This document shows, one piece after another, positions 14,557-21,970 of a stretch of 21,970 nucleotides of DNA (its first letter is position 1; every line of letters begins with the position of its first letter). The stretch is from CBDCME01 sp965218865. GTDB taxonomy: Bacteria > Pseudomonadota > Alphaproteobacteria > JAAXGF01. The DNA is taken from positions 1-21,970 of the forward strand of contig CBDCME010000015.1 of the NCBI GenBank assembly GCA_965218865.1, given 5' to 3'. The notes beneath the pieces are model-generated. The model was not told the DNA's origin and did no database searches. It saw only the letters and a program-made list of their open reading frames with translations. Position numbers and translations under genes: made by a program.

Positions 14557-15726
14557 ATACCAACCGCCCCAGAGTTTGACTCGCGCAAAGGTTTACACGC
14601 TAGGTTTTGTGTGATTCAAGGTTGTTGGCAACAAGGGAGTGTGTTCAATGCCAACGATTCCTTTGCGAAACGACTTTGATGCTGAAAGAGTCCGTGTTCT
14701 TGCGGCACGGAGCGATGATGGAAACCAGGCGCGACGGCTTTTGTCGATGGCGGCCATCTACGATGGGATGGATCGAGCGTGCGCGGCGGGTATTGGCGGC
14801 ATGGATCGGCAGACGTTGCGGGACTGGGTTCACCGGTTCAACGCGGGAGGTCCGGCCGGTCTGATCGACCGCAAGCCGAACGGGGCGTTGCGTCGGTTGA
14901 CGCCGTCGCAAATGGCGGCGCTTTCGCGGGCTATCGAGGCCGGTCCCGATCCCGAACGGGATGGGGTCGTGCGCTGGCGCTGCATCGATCTCAAGCAACT
15001 GATCCGAACGCGCTTCGGCGTGGACTATCACGAGCGGAGCGTCGGCAAGCTGCTGGCCGCGCTCGGGTTCTCGCATATTTCCGCGCGCCCGCGCCACGTC
15101 GGCCAGGATGCGCGGGCACAGGAGGAATTTAAAAAAAAGTTTTCCCGAACACTTGGCGAAAATCGTAGCGGCACAGCCACCGGACACGCCCATCGAGGTT
15201 TGGTTTCAAGATGAAATGCGCGTCGGCCAGAAGAACAGCCTGGTGCGCCAGTGGGCCCCAAAGGGATCGCGCCCGCGCCAGGTCAAGGACCTACGGACCT
15301 CTTCGGCGTATCTCTTCGGCGCCATCTGCCCCGAGCGCGGTGAGGGCGCGGCGCTGGTCATGCCGCGCGCCAATACTGAAGCCATGGACCTGCATCTCGA
15401 GGAAATCAGCCGGGCCGTTGCCCCAAACGCCCATGCCGTCGTGCTGCTCGACCAAGCCGCATGGCACACCACTGCCAAACTCGGCATCCCGGAGAACATC
15501 TCCCTCGTGCCTTTGCCACCCAAGTCCCCGGAGCTCAATCCCGCCGAAAATGTCTGGCAATACCTCCGCCAGAACTGGCTCTCCAATCGTGTCTGCGACT
15601 CCTATGAAGCCATCGTCGAGGCCTCTTGCCAAGCCTGGAACAACCTGACCGACCAACCTTGGAAGATCATGTCCATCGGCCTCAGAGCGTGGGCTCGCAC
15701 AAGGCAATGTTAAGGGCGGTTGGTAT
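14557..15726 (+). mobile_element. IS630-family insertion sequence, about 1170 bp
   Basis: The ends carry the inverted repeat ATACCAACCGCCC (14557-14569 and, reversed, 15714-15726). IS630 elements target TA; the left flank is TA but the right flank is AA, so the duplication is not perfect and ends may be off by a base or two. It encodes a helix-turn-helix plus DDE transposase split over two frames. It lies just 69 bp after the end of the broken protease gene. Confidence 0.88.
14648..15713 (+). pseudogene. IS630-family transposase in two frames with an A8 junction
   Basis: The first frame (ATG 14648 to 15214) holds the HTH part: TLRDWVHRFNAGGPAGLIDR and DYHERSVGKLLAALGFSHI. The second frame (to 15713) holds the catalytic DDE part: EVWFQDEMRVGQKN, LLDQAAWH and SPELNPAENVWQYLRQNWLS. 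The switch lies at TTTAAAAAAAAGTTTTCCC (15128-15146): removal of one base there joins the two into about 354 residues. This may be a simple mutation, or polymerase slippage on the eight A could make a fused product. The switch direction is +1, so the classic -1 ribosomal shift does not fit. Confidence 0.88.
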
Positions 15727-15932
15727 AAGGCCTCCGCTGGAAAGCTGACTTTCGTGCTCGACGCGGATTTGCCGCTGGGCAGCGGTTGTCAGCGAGCGCG
15801 GCTTCACGGAAGCGCTGATAGGAATTCGCGGATGTTCGCGTGGTTTGGCGCGGCCGGTGATTTGTGGTGCGGTCCCGCCAATTGTTTGCGGCTCGTGTCC
15901 TGGAAAGCGGTTATGATGGGGGCCCGGATCAA

Positions 15933-16790
15933 ATGACAAAGCTCGATCAATTCGAATCGGTTTTCAAGTCGGCGGACAAAGCCGTCTATTCGTATGATCG
16001 GCCAAGGTTCGAGCAGATGTTGCTGGTGACCGACCTCGATGAGGCCGCCACCGCCGATATCGCGGCTCGGGTTCGGGCGTTTCTCGCCGCGGTGGACGAA
16101 GCGGGCACCCGGTGGGAGACACTGTCCGGGGCCGATATCAGTAGCGTTCGGGAGTTGTTGGAGAGCATCGAGGAACGAAAGCCCGACCTCATTGTCACCT
16201 ACCGGCACCTTCATTCAAAGGCCTGGCGGTGGCCCCACGGCCTGGGTGAATACTTGGACGTGATGACCCAGGCGACCAGCGTGCCGGTGTTGGTGCTACC
16301 TCACCCCGACGCCGACAGGGCGCTGCCGCACAGCCTCGGGGATACGGACCGGGTGATGGCGATCACCGACCATCTGACCGGCGACAATCGGTTGATCAAC
16401 ATGGCCCTGGCGTTCACCAAATCCGGCGGAACTTGCTGGCTGACGCACGTCGAAAGCCAACCGGTTTTCGAACGCTACATGGACGCGGTAGCCAAGATAC
16501 CGGCTCTCGATACCGAGGTCGCGCGGGAAGCTCTTGGCGCGCAACTGTTGAAGGAACCCCGGGATTTCATTGCCGCCTGCCGAGCGGAAATCGAGGCCCA
16601 AGGTTTGCCGATCACGATCGAGGAGGTCGTCGCCATGGGGCGGCGGGTCGCTGAATACGGAGAACTGGTCACGACCCGAAAGATCGACCTGCTGGTTCTC
16701 CACACCAAGGACGAAGACCAACTGGCGATGCACGGCGCCGCTTATGCCTTGGCCGTGGAACTACGCGGTATTCCGCTGCTGTTGCTGTAG
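15933..16790 (+). CDS. Tandem universal-stress-protein (Usp) domain protein
   Basis: The 285-residue cytosolic protein consists of two Usp-like halves. The first, about 25-130, contains QMLLVTDLDE and PDLIVTYRH and ends in SVPVLVLPHP. The second, about 145-285, contains DRVMAITDHLTGDNRLINMA and ends in DLLVLHTKDEDQ and RGIPLLLL. The ATP-binding pattern G-2X-G-9X-G-S/T is not visible in either half, so it is probably of the non-ATP-binding type. ATG 15933 is preferred to 15864 because similarity starts there; the ribosome site is weak. The permease start lies 2 nt after the stop, so the two are co-translated. A role as a regulatory partner of that permease is inferred from this coupling. Confidence 0.83.
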   Translation: MTKLDQFESVFKSADKAVYSYDRPRFEQMLLVTDLDEAATADIAARVRAFLAAVDEAGTRWETLSGADISSVRELLESIEERKPDLIVTYRHLHSKAWRWPHGLGEYLDVMTQATSVPVLVLPHPDADRALPHSLGDTDRVMAITDHLTGDNRLINMALAFTKSGGTCWLTHVESQPVFERYMDAVAKIPALDTEVAREALGAQLLKEPRDFIAACRAEIEAQGLPITIEEVVAMGRRVAEYGELVTTRKIDLLVLHTKDEDQLAMHGAAYALAVELRGIPLLLL

Positions 16791-16792
16791 GC

Positions 16793-18154
16793 ATGCATCA
16801 GGTATCGACAACCGTTACCGCGCTCTTCGCCGCTGTCCTGGTGGCGATGATCCTGGCGCTGGCGTTCGAGGAAAAAATCCACGCCAAGAAATCGGTGATC
16901 GTCGGTTTGTTCGCCGCGGTCACCTTGTTCCTGGCCGCCGCGTTCGGTCTGGTTCATCCGGAAACGGTGAAGATCCTGGGGCATCCCGTGACCCTGCCGG
17001 TCTACGTCCCCGGGGTCGACTGGGAAGTCATCGCGATCATCCTGGGTTCGTCGCTGTTCGTCGACGTGACGAGCAAATGCGGGCTATTCACCTGGATCGC
17101 CATCAAATTGACCAAGGCCTCGCGCGGTGATCCCCTCAGGTTGCTCATCTTTTACGGCGTCATGACGGTGGTATTTTCCGCCGTCCTCAACAATGTCACC
17201 GCGATGATCATCGTCGGCACCTTGAGCGGCGTGTCGCTCGCGAAACTCCGTCTGACCGATAAACTTCTCGGCTTCCTGTTGATCGAGGGACTCCTGACCA
17301 ACGTCGGTGGTCTATTGACCCTGATTTCCTCGGTCCCCAACATCATCGTCGGCAACGCCGCCGGGATCACTTTCGTCACCTTCTTCATCAAGGCGAGCCC
17401 CTACGTGGTCGTGGCCACGGCGGTGACGATCTTCATGGGCGCCCGCCTCTTCGCCATCAAGGGCCTGAAGGGTGACGCGGCCAGGACCGAAGCGGCCAGT
17501 CTGGTCGCGGGCTTCGACGAGAACGACGGCATCGAATCCGCCGGATTCTTCCGCTTCGGCACGGCGATGACCGGCCTCTTCATCATCGCCATGGCGAGCG
17601 TTTCCATCACGCCCTACGTCAAGGAATTGGGCATGGGGTACGTCGCCCTGGCATTCGCGGCGATCATGCTGACCCGCTACAAGGCGACCGCCGATCGGTT
17701 CTATCAGGCGATCGATTGGGATTTGCTCGCCTTCTTCGGCTGCCTTTTCATCGTCATCAACATGATGGAACACGCCCTCGTCTTGAATCTGATCGGCGAG
17801 GGCCTGAAACCCATCATCGAATTGAGCGACACGGTCGGTTCCGGAGTTCTGCTCGTGGCCGCGGCCGTCGCCAGCTCGGTGACCGACAACATCCCCCTCG
17901 CCGCGATGTTGGCGAAAATTCTCGGCGGCCTTGAGCTGGCGAGCGACTCGCCGTTTTGGTGGGCGGTGGTCTTCGGCGCCAACCTGGGCGGCAACCTCAC
18001 CCCGATCGGCTCGGCTTCAACCCTCGTCGCCGTGACAATCATCCATAAGAACAAGCTCCCGATGTCGTTCGCCTCGTTCGTGAAAGCCGCCATCCCCTTC
18101 GCCCTCGTGCAATTGGCCTTGGCGTCAGCCTATGTTCTGGCCGTGCTCGGATAA
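16793..18154 (+). CDS. Ion-transporter-superfamily permease (ArsB/NhaD/CitMHS-like)
   Basis: This is a 453-residue inner-membrane protein with about 11-12 hydrophobic spans. Family marks are the two discontinuous-helix regions: VLNNVTAMIIVGTLSG with SSVPNIIVGNAAG in the first half, and SSVTDNIPLAAMLAK with GANLGGNLTPIGSASTLVAV in the second. These are shared by NhaD-type Na+/H+ antiporters, ArsB and citrate/dicarboxylate carriers, so the transported ion cannot be fixed from sequence; the TDN and NLTPIGS motifs favour NhaD or ArsB-like over dicarboxylate carriers. The start is ATG 16793, 2 nt after the Usp gene. The Usp-permease pairing suggests stress- or energy-linked control. Confidence 0.88.
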   Translation: MHQVSTTVTALFAAVLVAMILALAFEEKIHAKKSVIVGLFAAVTLFLAAAFGLVHPETVKILGHPVTLPVYVPGVDWEVIAIILGSSLFVDVTSKCGLFTWIAIKLTKASRGDPLRLLIFYGVMTVVFSAVLNNVTAMIIVGTLSGVSLAKLRLTDKLLGFLLIEGLLTNVGGLLTLISSVPNIIVGNAAGITFVTFFIKASPYVVVATAVTIFMGARLFAIKGLKGDAARTEAASLVAGFDENDGIESAGFFRFGTAMTGLFIIAMASVSITPYVKELGMGYVALAFAAIMLTRYKATADRFYQAIDWDLLAFFGCLFIVINMMEHALVLNLIGEGLKPIIELSDTVGSGVLLVAAAVASSVTDNIPLAAMLAKILGGLELASDSPFWWAVVFGANLGGNLTPIGSASTLVAVTIIHKNKLPMSFASFVKAAIPFALVQLALASAYVLAVLG

Positions 18155-18458
18155 CGATCCGGGCGGCAAATTTTGGCGCCGAGACCGCGATGCCAACCCG
18201 AATGATGAAAGAGATCGCGGGAGGCATCATTGCAACCAACCCTGAAAAATTATTCAGGGCGTATTCGACATCGCCGTTTGCGTTTGCAAGTTGATGGGTT
18301 GGGCCGAAACCACGACGCCACAGGTTCCGCTTGATGTAACGGGTTCCGCGTCGTGTCGTCCGAAGCTCGGAACTGTCCTCGAGAAATCAAGGGTCGGCTC
18401 GATTCGACACTCGTTCGATCGACGCCGACCCCGATCGCTTCGGTCCGAGACAAACCAC
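18155..18458. other. Convergent intergenic region with a short hairpin
   Basis: The only clear structure is a perfect 7-bp inverted repeat, CCCTGAA AAATTA TTCAGGG, at 18240-18259. It lies between the convergent permease and lipoprotein genes and could be a weak terminator, although no T run follows. Open frames here are shadows without ribosome sites. Confidence 0.4.
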
Positions 18459-18695
18459 TTAGATACAGTTGTCGTGGTAGTAGGAGACGCCGTCGGAGTA
18501 CTCGGTGGCCTTATCCAATTCAGCCGTCTTTCCGTACGACTCACAGTGATTCGACGCCGTCGAATCAGGATTCCGGACCAACCCGGACTTCACAATGACC
18601 ATGCTGTCATCCCCGCTGACCGTATCATGCTGCAAGAGAAACGGGGTGCAACCCGCCAACATCATCAGTGTGGCAACCATGCAAAGAGTTCTCAT
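18459..18695 (-). CDS. Small lipoprotein, 78 aa
   Basis: The N-terminus is a lipoprotein signal (MRTLCMVATLMMLAGC) with lipobox LAGC and modified Cys16. The short mature part contains ASNHCESYGKTAELDK and ends HDNC-Ile. A Cys, YGK, then Cys pattern is seen in many small uncharacterised alphaproteobacterial lipoproteins (from memory, not searched). The two mature Cys could form a disulfide in the periplasm. The start is ATG 18695, with GGCGGAG directly before it, unusually close. It is divergent from the exported protein at 18913. Confidence 0.78.
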   Translation of the reverse strand: MRTLCMVATLMMLAGCTPFLLQHDTVSGDDSMVIVKSGLVRNPDSTASNHCESYGKTAELDKATEYSDGVSYYHDNCI

Positions 18696-18836
18696 TCTCC
18701 GCCCTCATTGTTACGATTTCTACGACAGGGGCTATTCTAACGCCACCGACTCGCGAGGCAAAGCACCAAGTCACACACCTGATCATCGACACGCCGCACG
18801 ATCGCCGCTTGCCAATCGAGCCGGAAATGTGCCCTA

Positions 18837-18866
18837 ATCGATGGTAAGGAATCCGCCATCGATTCC
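18837..18866. promoter_or_regulatory. Candidate operator: overlapping inverted repeats
   Basis: ATCGATGG (18837-18844) and CCATCGAT (18856-18863) are perfect 8-bp arms 11 bp apart. A second pair, GGAATC and GATTCC, overlaps them (18848-18866). They lie about 50 bp upstream of the ATG at 18913 in a divergent intergenic region, where a dimeric regulator could bind. The function is inferred from symmetry and position only. Confidence 0.4.
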
Positions 18867-18912
18867 GGACCCGGCTTCGGTTTGAAAACGGCAGAATCGG
18901 GGAGATTAGACG

Positions 18913-19359
18913 ATGCGCGGGATGATGCGAGTCGCGGGGTGGGCGCTTTTCGGTGTCGCGCTTGGCGTGAATATCGCCGTCTCCGGACCGCAGGCTGGCA
19001 ATCGCTCCCCTTCCCAAGTCTATACACAGATGTTGATGTTGCAAACGCAAGGTCGGTGGGCGGAAGTTTTCGATTTGTTTGATCCAGAGTCTCATGCCCG
19101 CATGTCGTATGAAATCAGGGCAGCCATGCTACCGATCGCCCCCAACGAAAGCCAGAGATCAAAAATAAATACGATGGACGCAGAAGAACTCTTAATATAT
19201 TATGGAAATTTATCTACTCCAATGCCGACTCAGATAATGTCTGAGAATATTGACGGTGACGAGGCCATCCTGAATACTCGTATACGTAAGAATAATGCGC
19301 TTTATGATAGAAAAGTCCATATGCGCAAAATTGACGGTGAGTGGAAGCTTGTCTGGTAA
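18913..19359 (+). CDS. Exported protein of unknown function, 148 aa
   Basis: An N-terminal signal peptide (about 1-28, hydrophobic WALFGVALGVNIAVSG) is followed by SPSQVYTQMLMLQTQGRWAE and VFDLFDPESHARM, then a strand-rich half ending in VHMRKIDGEWKLVW. A helix pair followed by curved strands and a closing DGEWKLV is the layout of NTF2/DUF4878-like exported domains, but this is a shape match only. ATG 18913 has GGGGAG 8 nt upstream. The second half of the gene is AT-richer than the first, which may point to a mixed origin. It stands alone, downstream of a candidate operator. Confidence 0.75.
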   Translation: MRGMMRVAGWALFGVALGVNIAVSGPQAGNRSPSQVYTQMLMLQTQGRWAEVFDLFDPESHARMSYEIRAAMLPIAPNESQRSKINTMDAEELLIYYGNLSTPMPTQIMSENIDGDEAILNTRIRKNNALYDRKVHMRKIDGEWKLVW

Positions 19360-19652
19360 CAACATTCGGATGAAGTATCTTGATCGCGGCTCAAAGTTTT
19401 TGCGTTACCCCATGGGCGCGTACCCTGTTTCGTCATTCCTGGACCATGCGACAATGGCGTGAACGTGAGGGAGAACATTTTTAGCCAACTAGTGCACCGG
19501 CGCATTCACTTCGTTCACGCCCCCGTGCACCAGGCCTTTGTCGATGCATCAACTTTCCAAACTTCGGCTGTCGCCTCCGTTTGGGTCGATGCACTAGGAC
19601 TTTCACAAGAGAATTCCGATCCCCGTAGTTCGGGTATTGGCGATCGGTCTCA
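19360..19652. other. Non-coding region with a weak inverted-repeat pair
   Basis: No convincing gene. CTAGTGCACCG (19489-19499) and CGATGCACTAG (19587-19597) are inverted repeats with one mismatch about 90 bp apart, possibly the ends of a tiny decayed element. The next structure is repeat copy 2. Confidence 0.35.
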
Positions 19653-19787
19653 GTGTCTGATCGAAAGTGCGCGTCCGCGCATTTTTTGCGTCTGTTCCGG
19701 CCCCCTCCTGGCCACCCACGAGAGTATGCTGATATGGGTGACCGGAAGGGGGAGAGGGACGGCGCCGCGAGTTTTCAAATAGACTGT
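19653..19787. repeat. Palindromic MITE-like repeat, copy 2 (diverged)
   Basis: Same order and nearly the same length as copy 1: outer arm TGTCTGATCGAAA, hairpin TGCGCG TC CGCGCA plus six T, inner arms CCTCCTGGCCACCC and GGGTGACCGGAAGG, loop beginning ACGAGAG, and right end GCGCCGCGAGTTTTCAAATA. The inner stem has several mismatches, unlike the perfect stem of copy 1. It lies about 37 bp before the second winged-helix-like gene. The terminator-like hairpin is at about 19667-19686. Confidence 0.82.
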
Positions 19788-19823
19788 CAAATGTGGACAC
19801 GACACGTTTCCGGGATATGATCC

Positions 19824-20249
19824 ATGAAATATTTCTGGCCACGGCATTGGCTGATCGCACTCGCGGTATTCTTCGCCGTGGCCGGCGCGGCAAGCGCCCG
19901 GGATATGCCGTGGGACGAGATCAACCCCCAAGCCGCGGATGTCGCCGGTTGGCTGAAACAGGTCGAAACGGTCGTCCGCATTCATTCGGACCCGGCGCAG
20001 CGCGCGATCGTTTGCCGCGTTCCCTTCACGAACCTCTCGATTACCGCGCTGGTACGGGCAACCCAGATACCCAGGCCCCAACTTATGAGCGCGGTTACCA
20101 AGCTCAGACACAGGGGACTGATAGAGGTGACCAAAGACGACCACGGGCATCAGATCATCGTTCCGGCCTCCGAGACGGCGCGAAAATTCATGCGAAAATG
20201 GGCCTACGACTGGTGCGCGAGCGATGACGCCTGCGAGGTGTCCAAGTGA
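19824..20249 (+). CDS. Exported winged-helix-like protein, copy 2
   Basis: This 141-residue protein has a signal peptide (1-25, WLIALAVFFAVAGAASA before RDMPWDE). Its body resembles a winged-helix domain: AIVCRVPFTNLSITALVRAT and QIPRPQLMSAVTKLRHRGLI give helix-turn-helix-like spacing, and VTKDDHGHQIIVP the wing strands. Cys64, Cys131 and Cys137 match the paralogues at 1246-2181 and 20488 with identical spacing. The C-terminus KWAYDWCASDDACEVSK is the family's most distinct motif. A winged helix outside the cytosol would not bind chromosomal DNA, so a protein-protein or redox role is more likely; no function is known to me. The start is ATG 19824, with only a weak GGGAT upstream. Confidence 0.8.
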   Translation: MKYFWPRHWLIALAVFFAVAGAASARDMPWDEINPQAADVAGWLKQVETVVRIHSDPAQRAIVCRVPFTNLSITALVRATQIPRPQLMSAVTKLRHRGLIEVTKDDHGHQIIVPASETARKFMRKWAYDWCASDDACEVSK

Positions 20250-20487
20250 TGAACCGTGGACTGGAACAGTTGCTCGTAACGATTTGCTCCGAGTTCGATT
20301 CCGCGCGACCGGATCCCCTTGCGCCCTGAGTTTCGCCGGCCCAGGTCACCCGGGCAGGGTGCAACCTCGAGCGCCCGACGATGGGTCCGATGGTTGTCGG
20401 CATCCCAAGGGATTTCGTCGAGATGGAATTTTCGGGAGACAGATTTTCCGAAATGACAACAATTAACGGACGCCGGATACCGTAGCC

Positions 20488-20901
20488 ATGTCATTTCTAC
20501 GTTACGCGATAGTGATTGCAATTTTGCTCGCGTCAGGTCCCGCGAAAACTGACGGGCGATCATTGGAACCAGACGTCGCCACAAGGATGTATTTCGAAGC
20601 TTGGGTCAGGGATGCCAACCTAGCCTTTCGGATCAACTCCGATCCCGTGGTTCGCACGATCGTCTGTCGGATCCCATTTACGGTTTTTACGCTGGAAGCA
20701 ATGGCCTTGGCGACTGGAATTCCAAAACACCGGATTGCGCACGCCGTGAACAAACTCAAGACCATGGACCTCGCGAATTGGGGCCTGGACAAGGACGGGA
20801 ACATCGTCATCGTACCGCAATCAGCATCCGTTCGACGAGAAATGATCCGATGGACCGATCATTGGTGTACGGGGGATGATCAGTGCGAGATCGGACGGTG
20901 A
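20488..20901 (+). CDS. Exported winged-helix-like protein, copy 3
   Basis: This 137-residue protein has a signal peptide (hydrophobic 5-16, LRYAIVIAILLA; cleavage probably in SGPAKTDG). Its body is collinear with copies 1 and 2: TIVCRIPFTVFTLEAMALAT, GIPKHRIAHAVNKLKTMDLA and DKDGNIVIVP, with Cys60, Cys127 and Cys133 and the ending IRWTDHWCTGDDQCEIGR. From the first Cys it aligns to copy 2 without gaps; CR.PFT, the IP before the second helix, IVP and WC...D.CE are shared. The start is ATG 20488; no clear ribosome site is seen. It follows copy 2 after 238 bp that hold no visible gene, so tandem duplication followed by divergence is likely. Confidence 0.8.
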   Translation: MSFLRYAIVIAILLASGPAKTDGRSLEPDVATRMYFEAWVRDANLAFRINSDPVVRTIVCRIPFTVFTLEAMALATGIPKHRIAHAVNKLKTMDLANWGLDKDGNIVIVPQSASVRREMIRWTDHWCTGDDQCEIGR

Positions 20902-21058
20902 TTCCGGCGCCTGTTCGCTCTTGGCCTCGCACCGCCGCCTCTCGGATCGAGAATAATCTACCGCCCATTAATTCCGTTTGTTGACCACAATAGTGGATTT
21001 CGTTCGTCACACGGCATGCTGCATCCCACACGGCCCAGGGACGGCGCGGTTTCGAATT

Positions 21059-21811
21059 TCAAAATGACATTCCCCGCTTCAGGTACTGTTTGCTGGGTGG
21101 AATGCAGCGCCCCTTGATGGCGGTGAGCTCGGAAAATAGATCGTCCAAACGGGGATCGAGATGAAAGGTCGGTCCCGAGGCTTCCCTGTTCGACTTGACC
21201 AGGACGGCGCGGGCTTCGAGAAGCGCGTCCTGGGACAGGCCGGTGAGTTGTGCCAGGGCATCGGCCCATCCGGTTTCGGTCGAATCGATCAGTTCCTCGT
21301 AGCCGACCGCGCAACCGCCGAAGGAATGGATGCCTATCAAGGCGTTTCGGTAAGTCATCTCCAAGCGCTCGACGATAGCCGGATAGCCTAGACGTTGGAG
21401 AAGCATTTTGCTGCGCGCGAGGGCGTCGAACTGGCGATAGCTGGCAATGACCCGAGGGTCGTAACCCAATTTATAGGCATAGGTGACCATGAACGGCGAC
21501 GATTTGTGATAGGTTGCCTTCCCGACCAACCGCCGTACCTTTCTTTTCGCGATACTTCGGTATAGACGGGCCAAGGCGGATACGCCGGGATATTTGGTCG
21601 CCAACAGCGTTAGATGCTCGGCCCTTTCGAGGGCGCTCGTCGTTCGGACCAGGTCGGGGTGCTCGTTCGCGCCACCTGAAAATTTCCAGTCCTCGGCGAC
21701 GTCGAGTCCGAAATCGGCGCCGGCCTTGCCCAGAACCGAGGTCAAGAGTGTCGTCCCCGAACGCCCGTCGGAAACGATGAAAAAGTGGGGCCGGGGGTGA
21801 TCTTCGCGCAT
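21059..21811 (-). CDS. Sulfotransferase-like protein, 250 aa
   Basis: The N-terminus HFFIVSDGRSGTTLLTSVLG (residues 9-28) is the 5'-phosphosulfate-binding loop of the PAPS-dependent sulfotransferase superfamily, with the usual (G/S)RSGTT core. Later segments such as RVIASYRQFDALARSKMLLQ fit the 3'-phosphate-binding strand and helix, and the total length is normal for short bacterial members. It has no signal peptide. The acceptor (glycan, lipid or protein) cannot be told. ATG 21811 has AGGA 3 nt upstream. It is transcribed toward copy 3 of the winged-helix-like family and seems unrelated to it. Confidence 0.85.
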   Translation of the reverse strand: MREDHPRPHFFIVSDGRSGTTLLTSVLGKAGADFGLDVAEDWKFSGGANEHPDLVRTTSALERAEHLTLLATKYPGVSALARLYRSIAKRKVRRLVGKATYHKSSPFMVTYAYKLGYDPRVIASYRQFDALARSKMLLQRLGYPAIVERLEMTYRNALIGIHSFGGCAVGYEELIDSTETGWADALAQLTGLSQDALLEARAVLVKSNREASGPTFHLDPRLDDLFSELTAIKGRCIPPSKQYLKRGMSF

Positions 21812-21970
21812 GTATCCTATGTATCACCCACGTCGCCACATTTCAAAATCGCATCCAGTCATTGTTTGCTTGGAAAACATTGATCTCAATTAAGTGAATT
21901 CACGATCGTACGTGTTGATACCGATGTATCACTCCCTATTTACAGTCCCTAGCAAAATCAACTATCAATA

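Noticed and set aside
15727..15932. Short open frames between the IS630 element and the Usp gene
   Set aside because: No ribosome sites or protein-like patterns; seen as intergenic sequence.
19459..19782. A 107-codon plus-strand frame ending in repeat copy 2
   Set aside because: Its second half is the palindromic repeat itself, and a similar frame appears over copy 1, so it is a by-product of the repeat.
1..21970. CRISPR array, tRNA or rRNA genes
   Set aside because: No regularly spaced direct repeats and no recognisable tRNA or rRNA segments were seen on either strand.

Overview
The window looks like chromosomal DNA of a GC-rich alphaproteobacterium, probably of the Rhodospirillales type. 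This rests on a gap-pgk pair, the order zapA / 6S RNA / 5-formyltetrahydrofolate cyclo-ligase / YmdB-type phosphodiesterase, a class I lysyl-tRNA synthetase and the end of an egtD gene. No ribosomal or other phylogenetic marker was available to name a genus.

Layout. 1-9.4 kb is core genome. It holds the 3' end of egtD (+), a hypothetical gene (-), an exported winged-helix-like domain joined in frame to an EVE domain (-), a palindromic repeat, pgk and gap (-), then a plus-strand block of a DUF4164-like coiled-coil protein, zapA, 6S RNA, 5-FCL, YmdB-like and lysK, and a convergent exported glutathione peroxidase (-). 9.5-15.7 kb is an accessory island with AT-rich stretches, broken genes and three insertion sequences (IS256, IS1595 and IS630 families). 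Two of these sit inside one gene, an SDH_sah/ClpP-fold serine protease. Both insertions keep identical 8-bp target duplications, and removing both on paper restores one open frame of 304 residues. 15.9-18.2 kb is a tightly coupled pair: a degenerate tandem Usp protein and an ion-transporter-superfamily permease. 18.4-20.9 kb is rich in small exported proteins: a lipoprotein, a signal-peptide protein and two further copies of the exported winged-helix-like family. 21.06-21.81 kb is a sulfotransferase-like gene (-).

The most unusual element is the exported winged-helix-like family. Three paralogues (about 2.2, 19.8 and 20.5 kb) each have an N-terminal signal sequence and an HTH-like body. Each has three cysteines at exactly the same spacing: Cys, 67 residues to the next Cys, then CX5C at the C-terminus. 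The copy at 2.2 kb runs into an EVE domain, and the frame structure suggests that one base lost from a G run made this fusion from two overlapping genes. A palindromic repeat with an internal terminator-like hairpin occurs near two of the three copies, and a fragment of it lies at the lysK/gpx junction.

All assignments are from reading the sequence; no database search was possible.
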